From Demequina sp. NBRC 110056 (GTDB lineage Bacteria; Actinomycetota; Actinomycetes; Actinomycetales; Demequinaceae), in contig NZ_BBRM01000007.1 of the NCBI RefSeq assembly GCF_002090155.1, positions 116,706 through 180,705 of the forward strand: a DNA stretch of 64,000 nucleotides, given 5' to 3'. The position numbers were made by a program, and so were the translations under genes. Under the pieces are notes generated by a model that saw nothing but the letters and a program-made list of their open reading frames with translations, was not told where the DNA came from and made no database searches. Below, piece after piece: positions 8,398 through 15,856 of the stretch. The stretch's first letter is position 1. Each line of letters starts with the position of its first letter.

Positions 8398-9054
8398 ATG
8401 GAGTACGAGCCACACGTTCTGGCCCAGTTGGGCAGGCATCGGTTGGTGCCAGTGGTGGTGCTGGACGATGCGGCGGCCGCTGACGGCCTCGCTGGGGCGT
8501 TGGTGGCTGGTGGTTTGCCGCTGGCTGAGGTGACGTTCCGTACGGCTGCGGCGGCGGAGTCGATCCGGATCATGGCGGCCCGTGGCGACGTGCTGGTGGG
8601 TGCGGGCACGGTGCTGACTGCTGAGCAGGTGGATCAGGCGGCCGATGCGGGTGCGGCCTATGTGGTCTCGCCGGGGCTGAGCCGCGCAGTCGTCGAGCGG
8701 TGCGGCGAGCGTGGTGTTCTCGCGCTGCCGGGTGCGGTGACGGCGTCGGAGGTGTTGGCTGCCCTGGAGCTGGGGGTGTCGACGGTGAAGTTCTTCCCCG
8801 CGGGCACGTCTGGTGGTGCCGCGGCGGTGAAGGCCCTCGCGGCTCCGTTCGGTGGGGTGCGGTTCGTGCCCACGGGTGGGATCGGACCGGCGAACCTGCA
8901 CGAGTACCTGAGCATCCCTGCGGTGCATGCGGTGGGGGGATCGTGGATGGTGCCCAGGGACCTGGTCGCTGCAGGCAAGTTCGATGAGGTGACGGCGCTG
9001 GTGGCTGAGGCTGTGGCGCTGACAGGCAGTGACAGTGGAGGCGAGGAGGTCTGA
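8398..9054 (+). CDS. kdgA: KDPG/KHG aldolase
   Basis: This 218-residue class I aldolase is of Eda type. The catalytic Glu44 is in AEVTFRT and the Schiff-base Lys131 is in STVKFFPAG; GAGTVL and PTGGIGPAN phosphate-binding segments are in their usual order. It splits 2-keto-3-deoxy-6-phosphogluconate into pyruvate and glyceraldehyde 3-phosphate. ATG 8398 is preceded by GGAGGA at 8383-8388; the frame extends upstream to 8338 but without such a site. kdgK follows after one base, so the two are translationally coupled. Base usage in kdgA-kdgK (many GTG/CTG runs) looks somewhat different from the flanking island genes, which may mean a separate origin. Confidence 0.93.
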   Translation: MEYEPHVLAQLGRHRLVPVVVLDDAAAADGLAGALVAGGLPLAEVTFRTAAAAESIRIMAARGDVLVGAGTVLTAEQVDQAADAGAAYVVSPGLSRAVVERCGERGVLALPGAVTASEVLAALELGVSTVKFFPAGTSGGAAAVKALAAPFGGVRFVPTGGIGPANLHEYLSIPAVHAVGGSWMVPRDLVAAGKFDEVTALVAEAVALTGSDSGGEEV

Positions 9055-9055
9055 C

Positions 9056-10159
9056 ATGGCTGTGATCGACGTCAAGGGTGCAGGCGAGTGCCGTTTCGAT
9101 GCGGTGTCGCTGGGTGAGGTGATGCTGCGCCTGGATCCTGGTGAGGGTCGCATCCGCACCGCGAGGTCCTTCACCGCGTGGGAGGGCGGCGGGGAGTACA
9201 ACGTGTCCCGCGGCCTGGCTCGCGCGTTCGGCTACCGCACTGGTGTGGTGACGGCGTTGGCGGACAACGAGGTCGGTCACCTGGTGGAGAGCCTGATCCT
9301 CGCCGGCGGTGTCGACACCTCTCATCTGGTGTGGAAGGACTATGACGGCATCGGCCGGCAGGTGCGCAATGGTCTGAACTTCACTGAGCGTGGCTTCGGG
9401 GTCCGCGGAGCGGTCGGGGTGTCCGACCGTGGTCACACCGCCGCCAGCCAGCTCACGGCAGATGATGTCGACTTCGATCACCTGTTCGGTGAGCTCGGGG
9501 TGCGCTGGCTGCACACCGGCGGCATCTACGCCGCCTTGTCGGACACGGCCGCCGAGACCGTGATCGCTGCGGTGGAGGCAGCCCACCGTCACGGCACAGT
9601 CGTGTCGTATGACCTGAACTATCGGCCGAGCCTGTGGAAGGCCATCGGTGGCAAGGAGCGGGCCCAGGAGGTCAACCGGGCCATCGCCCCGCATGTGGAC
9701 GTGATGATCGGCAACGAGGAGGACTTCACCGCCTCGCTGGGCTTCGAGGTCCCCGGCGTGGACGAGGATCTCGAGGACCTGGATGTGGCCGGCTTCGCGC
9801 AGATGATCCAGTCCGCCGCGGCAGCGTTCCCCAACTTCCAGGTCATCGCGACCACCATGCGCGGGGTGAAGACCGCCACCGTCAACGACTGGGGCGCCCT
9901 CGCGTGGTCCAAGGCCGACGGCGTGGTCCGGTCCACCCAGCGCGACGGGTTGGAGATCCTGGACCGCGTCGGCGGCGGAGACTCCTTCGCCTCAGGACTG
10001 ATCCACGGCCTGCTCGAAGGCGAGAGCCTCGAGCGTGCCGTCAACCTCGGCGCGGCACACGGTGCCCTGGCGATGACGACCCCGGGCGACACCACCATGG
10101 CCACCAAGGCCGAGGTCCACAAGCTCGCCGCCGGCGGCGGCGCCCGCGTCGACCGCTGA
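9056..10159 (+). CDS. kdgK: 2-keto-3-deoxygluconate kinase (PfkB family)
   Basis: This 367-residue PfkB/ribokinase-family protein has an N-terminal GGxxYN sugar-binding signature (GGGEYNVSRGLARAFG). The C-terminal anion-hole motif GGGDSF is at 306-311, with catalytic Asp309. KdgK phosphorylates 2-keto-3-deoxygluconate with ATP to KDPG, the substrate of KdgA encoded immediately upstream. The start ATG 9056 lies five bases after GAGGAGGT inside the end of kdgA; an upstream GTG at 9029 would overlap kdgA and lacks a site. PfkB kinases vary in substrate, and the assignment rests on being between kdgA and uxuA. Confidence 0.9.
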   Translation: MAVIDVKGAGECRFDAVSLGEVMLRLDPGEGRIRTARSFTAWEGGGEYNVSRGLARAFGYRTGVVTALADNEVGHLVESLILAGGVDTSHLVWKDYDGIGRQVRNGLNFTERGFGVRGAVGVSDRGHTAASQLTADDVDFDHLFGELGVRWLHTGGIYAALSDTAAETVIAAVEAAHRHGTVVSYDLNYRPSLWKAIGGKERAQEVNRAIAPHVDVMIGNEEDFTASLGFEVPGVDEDLEDLDVAGFAQMIQSAAAAFPNFQVIATTMRGVKTATVNDWGALAWSKADGVVRSTQRDGLEILDRVGGGDSFASGLIHGLLEGESLERAVNLGAAHGALAMTTPGDTTMATKAEVHKLAAGGGARVDR

Positions 10160-10247
10160 CCCCACGAGCGCATCGGCTACCCATCCAGCCACCGCATCGG
10201 CCACGCACTGCAGTGCCGGCGGGGCGAGACAACGAGGGAGATCCCTA

Positions 10248-11453
10248 ATGGAGAAGACGTGGCGCTGGTACGGGCCCTCGGACGCCGTCACGCTTCGTGA
10301 TGTGCGCCAGACCGACGCGACCGGCGTCGTGACGGCGCTGCACCACGTCGCAAACGGTGAGGTCTGGTCGGTCGAGGACATCCGCACCCGTCAGCGCGAG
10401 TGCGATGACGCCGGCCTGTATTGGTCGATCGTCGAGTCGGTCCCTGTGCATGAGGACATCCGTCGCGGCCTCGCGTCGCGCGATCGTTGGATAGCCAACT
10501 ACTGCACGACGCTGCGCAACCTGGCTGAGTGCGGCATCGACATGGTCTGCTACAACTTCATGCCCGCACTCGACTGGACGCGGACGGACCTTGATTGGCC
10601 GCTACCGAACGGTGGCACGGCGCTGAGGTTCGACGCCAACGCGGTCGCGGCGTTCGACCTGTGGGTTCTCGAGCGGCCGGGCGCCGAAGAGTCGTATGCA
10701 CCCGAGCGCGTCGCTACGGCGCGAGCCTGGTTCGATGCGGCCGGCTCGGATGAGGTGGAGGCGGTGACGCGCACGCTGCTCGCGGGGCTGCCAGGATCCG
10801 AGGAGTCGTACAGCGTCGGCGAGTTCCGTGACGCCATCGCCGCGTACGACGGCCAGACGCACGATTCGATGAGAGGCAACCTCCAGTACTTTCTCGAACG
10901 GGTCATCCCCGTCGCGGAGGAGGTCGGCGTCCGCATGGCAATCCACCCTGACGATCCGCCGTTCGACCTCTTCGGCATCCCGCGAGTGGTTTCTTCCATG
11001 GCCGATGCGCAGTGGATCCTGGACGCGGTGCCGTCGCCGGCGAATGGCCTCACGTTGTGCGTCGGCTCCTATGGCGTGCGCGCCGACAACGATGTGGTCG
11101 AGATGGCCCGCCGCTTCGCGGACCGCATCTATTTCTCCCACCTCAGGTCCACCCGCCGCGAAGCCGACCAAGAGAGCTTTCACGAGGCGGTGCACATCGA
11201 CGGCGACATCGACATCGTGGGCGTGGTGCGCGAACTCGTGTGTGAGGAGCGCCGGCGTGGCGAAGCCGGTCCCAGGATCTCCCTTCGCTCCGACCACGGT
11301 CATCGGATCCTCGACGACCTCCGCCGCGACAGCGCACCCGGCTATCCACTGATCGGGCGCATGAAGGGGCTCGCCGAGGTGCGCGGCGTGGAAGTCGCCG
11401 TGAATCACGCCCTGGACAGCGCTGCATCTGAGCAGCCACCTGCCGAGCAGTGA
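10248..11453 (+). CDS. uxuA: mannonate dehydratase
   Basis: This 401-residue protein matches the UxuA family. It begins MEKTWRWYGPSD, has the WSVEDIRTR and YNFMPALDWTRTD segments of the active-site barrel, the HPDDPP metal-site loop, and a C-terminal RSDHGHRIL motif. UxuA dehydrates D-mannonate (product of UxuB) to 2-keto-3-deoxygluconate (substrate of KdgK). The start ATG 10248 follows a GAGGGAG site. The gene is 88 bases after kdgK on the same strand, and no strong terminator lies between them, so kdgA-kdgK-uxuA probably forms one transcript. The next gene has its own LacI-type box. Confidence 0.95.
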   Translation: MEKTWRWYGPSDAVTLRDVRQTDATGVVTALHHVANGEVWSVEDIRTRQRECDDAGLYWSIVESVPVHEDIRRGLASRDRWIANYCTTLRNLAECGIDMVCYNFMPALDWTRTDLDWPLPNGGTALRFDANAVAAFDLWVLERPGAEESYAPERVATARAWFDAAGSDEVEAVTRTLLAGLPGSEESYSVGEFRDAIAAYDGQTHDSMRGNLQYFLERVIPVAEEVGVRMAIHPDDPPFDLFGIPRVVSSMADAQWILDAVPSPANGLTLCVGSYGVRADNDVVEMARRFADRIYFSHLRSTRREADQESFHEAVHIDGDIDIVGVVRELVCEERRRGEAGPRISLRSDHGHRILDDLRRDSAPGYPLIGRMKGLAEVRGVEVAVNHALDSAASEQPPAEQ

Positions 11454-11489
11454 TGGCGATTGACGACGATGCGATCTCAACGTAGCCTT

Positions 11490-11507
11490 TTGGCAATCGA
11501 TTGTCAT
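11490..11507. promoter_or_regulatory. LacI-type operator before gene at 11660
   Basis: TTGGCAATCGATTGTCAT is an 18-base palindrome with seven of nine half-site positions paired, and it is closely related to the uxaC box. TAGCCT at 11483-11488 just before it could be a -10 element, so a bound repressor would cover the transcription start. This places the nucleoside-hydrolase-like gene and the GH3 gene in the same regulon. Confidence 0.7.
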
Positions 11508-11659
11508 CGCCGTTTGCCATGGCGTGGGCCGGAGCCGATCCTCAGGAGGAACGCGGCTGCGGGGCCAGTCGCGACGAGTCTGACAAGTGAACCCGACGGC
11601 GTGTCCAGCGCGCCGTCGACTGATGACGCGGCGCCATCGCACCGCGGAAGGAGCAGGGC

Positions 11660-12631
11660 ATGACAACGACTGAGCCATGGAGCTCGGACCGCATCGAGGC
11701 GCGCTCGCGCGTGGTCATCGACAACGACTTCTGCGGAGATCCCGACTGCGTCGTCGAGATTGCGCACCACTTGCTGTGCCGAAGCATCGAGATTCCGTTC
11801 GTCGTGTCCTCTGCTGTTGGCGTGCACCACCCTGAGTGGACCGATGACTGTGTGACGCGCGGCGTGGGTGTGGTGCGAGAGGTCGCGGAGCTGGCCGATA
11901 GGGACGACGTCGTGGTCCTGGAGGGTAGCAACCTGCCTATGGCCGACGCATCGACGCCGGCTGTGAGCGCGGCCGCAGAAGCCCTCGTGCGCGAGGCTAT
12001 GCGTGACGACACGGATCTGCCGTTGTACGTCGCCTGCGGCGGAGGCCTCACGACGGTCGCAAGCGCGCTTCTGCTCGAGCCGCGCATCGCGGATCGCATG
12101 ACCGTGATCTGGCTCGGAGGCGAGAAGTACGACATGACGGCGGACGAGCTTCCCCCGGACGTGCGGTGGCGCGAGACGAACGTCAACACTGACATGACCG
12201 CCTCGCGAGTCGTCTTCAACGACTTCCAGGTGCCGTTGTGGCAGATGCCGCAGGGGGTCTTCAGCCAGGCGCTCATGTCGCGCAGCGAGGCATGGTCGCG
12301 GGTGCGCTCTCGAGGCGCACTCGGGCGCCACGTCTTCGACCAGATCGGCCACCGCGTCGACGCTTGGTCACGAGGGCTCAAGATGGGTGAGGCCTACGGC
12401 CTCGGCGACCACACCCTTGTCTCTCTCACAGCGCTTGGCGGCCCCTACAGCCCTGAGCCGTACACGAGCGACTACACCGACGTGCCGCGACCGTCACTGC
12501 TCGAGAACGGGCTGTACGGCGAGCAGTCAGATGCTGGCACGATACGCGTGTACTCAAGCATCGATGTGCGCCTCCTCTTTGAAGACTTCTACGGCAAGCT
12601 CGACGAGTTCGCTGCTACCCGCGAGACCTGA
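11660..12631 (+). CDS. nucleoside hydrolase-like protein
   Basis: This 323-residue protein has an inosine/uridine-preferring nucleoside hydrolase fold. The N-terminal Asp cluster is DNDFCGDPDC (Asp21, Asp23, Asp27, Asp29), in place of the usual DTDPGIDDA, and a glycine-rich YVACGGGLTT segment follows mid-protein. Family members bind Ca2+ through the Asp cluster and cleave N-glycosidic bonds. The altered motif and the setting inside a uronate operon argue against a plain purine-salvage role; it may act on another glycoside. The start ATG 11660 follows GGAAGGAG. The GH3 gene begins six bases after its stop. Function is uncertain; the fold assignment is fairly secure. Confidence 0.68.
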   Translation: MTTTEPWSSDRIEARSRVVIDNDFCGDPDCVVEIAHHLLCRSIEIPFVVSSAVGVHHPEWTDDCVTRGVGVVREVAELADRDDVVVLEGSNLPMADASTPAVSAAAEALVREAMRDDTDLPLYVACGGGLTTVASALLLEPRIADRMTVIWLGGEKYDMTADELPPDVRWRETNVNTDMTASRVVFNDFQVPLWQMPQGVFSQALMSRSEAWSRVRSRGALGRHVFDQIGHRVDAWSRGLKMGEAYGLGDHTLVSLTALGGPYSPEPYTSDYTDVPRPSLLENGLYGEQSDAGTIRVYSSIDVRLLFEDFYGKLDEFAATRET

Positions 12632-12637
12632 GCCGCC

Positions 12638-14443
12638 ATGGCGGGGCGACACCCCTACGAGGACCCCACGGTCGACGTCGAGCGTCGCATCGATGACCTG
12701 CTTGCTCGCATGGAGCTCGAGGACAAGGTCGGCATCCTGTACCACCAGTACATGGGCGTCACTGATCCCGAGCGGCCTGATCAGTACGGGCGACCGGGAG
12801 CGGCCGAGCACATCCGCGAGCGACGCATGTCCGCCTTCTTCGTTCAGGGCTCGCCGCCGGCCGCTCGTGACCTCGCCGAGATCCACAACGCGCTTCAGCG
12901 TGTGGCGCTCGAGCATCCTCTAGGGGTGCCGGTGACGCTTGCGACGGATCCACGACACTCGGTGACCGACAACCCGCTCACGGCGAACGCCGCGGGCGCA
13001 GCATTCTCGGCATGGCCTGAGGCACTGGGCCTGGCGGCGACTCGGTCGACGGAGATGGTCGAGGCGTTCGCTGAGACGGCCCGTCAGGAGTACCTGGCGG
13101 TGGGTATTCGTGTCGGCGCACACCCGCAGATTGATCTCACGACGGAACCACGGTGGGCGCGGATGGTCGGAACCTTCGGGGAGGATGCTGAGCTCACCGG
13201 TCGCCTTGGTGCGGCCTACGTGCGTGGATTCCGAGGACCGGATGGCGGGGACATCCTCACGCGTTCCTCGGTTGCGACGATGCCGAAGCACTTCCCGGGT
13301 GGCGGACCGCAGAAGGACGGACTTGATCCTCACTTCTCCGACGGCAAGGCGCAGGTGTATCCGGGAGGGTTCTTCGAGTACCACCTGCAGCCGTTCATCG
13401 ATGTGATCGAGGCCGGTGCGACGCAGATGATGCCCTACTACGGCATGCCCGTGGGCACGGAGCACGAGGAGGTGGGCTTCGCGTTCAACAAGTCGGTGAT
13501 CACTGGGATCCTTCGAGAGCGCCTGAAGTTCGACGGGATCGTCTGCACCGACTTCGGTGTGATCACCGGTTACGGCGAACACTTCCCCGCCAAGGCGTGG
13601 GGAGTCGAGCACCTGAGCGAGGAGGACCGTGTGGTCCGCCTCCTCGAGGCCGGTGTGGATCAGTTCGGCGGCGAGAGCCATACGGAGCACCTCATGTCCG
13701 CGGTGAAGGGCGGACGCGTCACGGAAGCACGACTCGATGAGTCTGTGCGGAGGTTGCTGCGCGAGAAGTTCTTGCTCGGCCTCTTCGACGGCGCGCGCTT
13801 CGTCGACGCAGATCGGGCGAACGATGTCGTCGGGCGACGCGACTTCCGTGAAGCCGGAGTGGCGGCGCAGAAGGCGTCTCTCACTCTTCTCACGAATGGG
13901 TCCGACGATGCGCCCACGCTGCCAGCGCGGGCCGGCGTCAAGGTCTATGTAGAAGGAGTCGATCCGGATGCCTTCGCGGGCTATGCGGACGTCGTTGCCA
14001 GTGCATCGGAAGCTGACCTTGCCGTCGTGCGCGTCAGTGCGCCCAACCACGCGGACCCGGCCAAGAGCTTCCTCGGTTCCATGCACAAGGGGAGCCTTGA
14101 GTACTCACCGGAGCAGCGCGACCACCTGCTTGACCTCATCGACACCGTGCCGACGGTGATCGATGTGTTCTTCGACCGACCGCCGATCCTCGAGCCGCTC
14201 ATCGGAGCTGCGGCGCTGATCGCTTCCTTCGGCACCGCTGACCGTCCTTTCGTCGAGGTTCTCTTTGGCGATGGCGAGCCCTGCGGATCGCTGCCTCTCG
14301 ACGTGCCCCGCTCCATGGACGCGGTACTGGAGAGTCGGGAGGACGCTCCGTTCGACACGCGCGACCCGCTCTTCCGCTTCGGGCACGGTCTTGCATACGG
14401 TGCATCGGCAGGCGACAGGACACGCGCCGAAGCGACGTCCTGA
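12638..14443 (+). CDS. GH3 glycoside hydrolase
   Basis: This 601-residue protein has the GH3 N-terminal barrel (ATDPRHS, KHFPGGGPQKDG, a substrate-loop region) and a GH3 C-terminal domain ending in FRFGHGLAYG. The expected nucleophile is Asp305 in CTDFG, with Phe in place of the more common Trp of SDW. GH3 enzymes remove terminal beta-glucose, xylose, N-acetylglucosamine or arabinose residues. No signal peptide is visible, so it acts on imported oligosaccharides or glycosides. It starts six bases after the nucleoside-hydrolase-like gene with no good ribosome site of its own, suggesting coupling. The substrate cannot be read from sequence; trimming the glycan before or after UidA would fit. 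Confidence 0.85.
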   Translation: MAGRHPYEDPTVDVERRIDDLLARMELEDKVGILYHQYMGVTDPERPDQYGRPGAAEHIRERRMSAFFVQGSPPAARDLAEIHNALQRVALEHPLGVPVTLATDPRHSVTDNPLTANAAGAAFSAWPEALGLAATRSTEMVEAFAETARQEYLAVGIRVGAHPQIDLTTEPRWARMVGTFGEDAELTGRLGAAYVRGFRGPDGGDILTRSSVATMPKHFPGGGPQKDGLDPHFSDGKAQVYPGGFFEYHLQPFIDVIEAGATQMMPYYGMPVGTEHEEVGFAFNKSVITGILRERLKFDGIVCTDFGVITGYGEHFPAKAWGVEHLSEEDRVVRLLEAGVDQFGGESHTEHLMSAVKGGRVTEARLDESVRRLLREKFLLGLFDGARFVDADRANDVVGRRDFREAGVAAQKASLTLLTNGSDDAPTLPARAGVKVYVEGVDPDAFAGYADVVASASEADLAVVRVSAPNHADPAKSFLGSMHKGSLEYSPEQRDHLLDLIDTVPTVIDVFFDRPPILEPLIGAAALIASFGTADRPFVEVLFGDGEPCGSLPLDVPRSMDAVLESREDAPFDTRDPLFRFGHGLAYGASAGDRTRAEATS

Positions 14444-14642
14444 AGCCGAGGCGGTGGGGCTGCGCGCAGTTCCGTCGGGTCCGAGAGCCGGAGCGCGGTG
14501 CGTACCTGCGACAGCCGGCCCCTGGTCATTCACCGTGGTGACGGCAATGTGCGGCGGACCGTCGCGAAGTGGTGGCACCGCAGACGGGGGAGTGCATTGG
14601 CGCCGCCGCATGCCCGACGTGGCGCTCGCGGAGACGCGGGTG

Positions 14643-15611
14643 CTACCGAGGGCCTGAGGGGCCGACGTGGCCGGACAGGAACTCGGCGATAGCTTGCAGC
14701 GTGCTCTCGACCTCTGGGAGAGACGGGGGCAGCTGCAGGAATCCGTGTGGCATGCCAGACACATCGAGGAGCTGAGCATCGTTTCCTGCGGCCGCGGTCC
14801 TGCGGACGAACTCATGCGCGTGACCCGCCAGATCGTCGTACTCGGCGGCGACCACCAAGCTCGGCGGCATGCCGTGGAAGTCGGCGTCGTCAAGGCTTGC
14901 CGGGACGCCCCCCTCCGCGACAGGCTCTGATCCAATGTAGGAGTCGAACATGAACTCGACCGACGGTTGAAGTATGCGGAAGATGGGGGGCACGCGGTCG
15001 ATGTCCCCCGGAAGATCCACGCCCGGGCTCGTTCGGAACAGGAGCGGGTAGACCAGCGCAAGTCCTGCTGGCAAGGACGCGTTCCGCTCCCGTAGTTCGA
15101 GCGCCACGGTGGCGCACAGCGATGCGCCGGCGGAAGCACCCGCGAGCACCACGGAGCGGGGCGTGAGGTCTAGCCCTTCTGGCGAGCACGTCCAATCCAG
15201 GGCTGCGAGAACCTCGCGGTGCAAGGCGGGAAAGTGGTGGTCCGCCGACGCAAGGCGGTAGTCAACCGACACGACCGCAGACCCGGTGCGCGCAACGATC
15301 TCACGTGCAAGTCCGTCGGACTCCCTGTCCTGGACGCTCCCGCCGAGGAACCCTCCGCCGTGGACACACACGACTGCGGACGCGATCGCACCATGTGCTG
15401 GCCTGTACAGCCGGGCTTCGACCGGATACGGGGACCAGTCACTGTTGATGCGCACCCGTTCGGGTTCGACCGTAGGTGACTCCAGGTCTCCTGGGGCGAT
15501 ATACGTGGTCGCGAGGCGCTCGCGAAGCTCGGGGTCGGTCATGAGGCGCGCGGGATCAACAGTGCGGGCCCACCCGAGGCGGGCGTCGATCTCGGGGTTC
15601 AGCTTGCTCAT
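14643..15611 (-). CDS. alpha/beta-hydrolase (HSL-type esterase)
   Basis: This 322-residue esterase has HGGGF as oxyanion motif, GASAGAS around the nucleophile Ser, AEYDDL for the acid and GMPHGF for the His. It is a distinct branch from the two paralogous hydrolases encoded at 3227 and 15857 and lacks their SPLFGD/SDTVRLHR segments. ATG 15611 is preceded by AGGAAG. It is divergent from the fused esterase gene at 15857; the shared gap holds palindromes that also occur between the genes at 20.0-20.2 kb. No export signal is visible. Its 3' end converges with the GH3 gene; the 199 bases between them show nothing notable. Confidence 0.83.
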   Translation of the reverse strand: MSKLNPEIDARLGWARTVDPARLMTDPELRERLATTYIAPGDLESPTVEPERVRINSDWSPYPVEARLYRPAHGAIASAVVCVHGGGFLGGSVQDRESDGLAREIVARTGSAVVSVDYRLASADHHFPALHREVLAALDWTCSPEGLDLTPRSVVLAGASAGASLCATVALELRERNASLPAGLALVYPLLFRTSPGVDLPGDIDRVPPIFRILQPSVEFMFDSYIGSEPVAEGGVPASLDDADFHGMPPSLVVAAEYDDLAGHAHEFVRRTAAAGNDAQLLDVSGMPHGFLQLPPSLPEVESTLQAIAEFLSGHVGPSGPR

Positions 15612-15673
15612 CCTTGAGGCTCTTCCTGTCTGGGCGAAGCGTCCGCGTCGGGGGAGCGGCGATACAAGGCGCT

Positions 15674-15719
15674 GTCACCTTGACCGGTGACCACTTGTGC
15701 GGTTAGTGTCACGATACAC
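15674..15719. promoter_or_regulatory. paired palindromes, likely second LacI regulon
   Basis: GTCACC-N6-GGTGAC (15674-15691) is followed by AGTGTCACGATACACC (15705-15720), an imperfect palindrome with a central CG. The block TAGTGTCACG is repeated, in inverted orientation, in the gap at 20105-20119, where GTCAC-CA-GTGAC also occurs. Both gaps separate divergent genes of the same island. The LacI protein encoded at 17563 is the obvious candidate to bind both. Confidence 0.6.
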
Positions 15720-15856
15720 CTAGCCGACTCACGCTGTGTCGGTTCGTCGCGTGCAGCCCATGACGGCCACCTGAGCGAGGCCGCTCGACCGTTGCGATCA
15801 CTTCAACACGCTGCTGGCGGCGTTCACGGCGCACGCACCAGCAAGGAGACGCCGCA

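Noticed and set aside
8150..8413. N-terminal extension of the LacI regulator
   Set aside because: It lacks a ribosome site and would code across the operator region; AGGGAGG directly precedes ATG 8149.
11000..11015. GCCGATGCGC inside uxuA as a further copy of the 18-mer
   Set aside because: It matches only the first ten bases, lies in a coding frame as Ala-Asp-Ala, and is explained by codon use.
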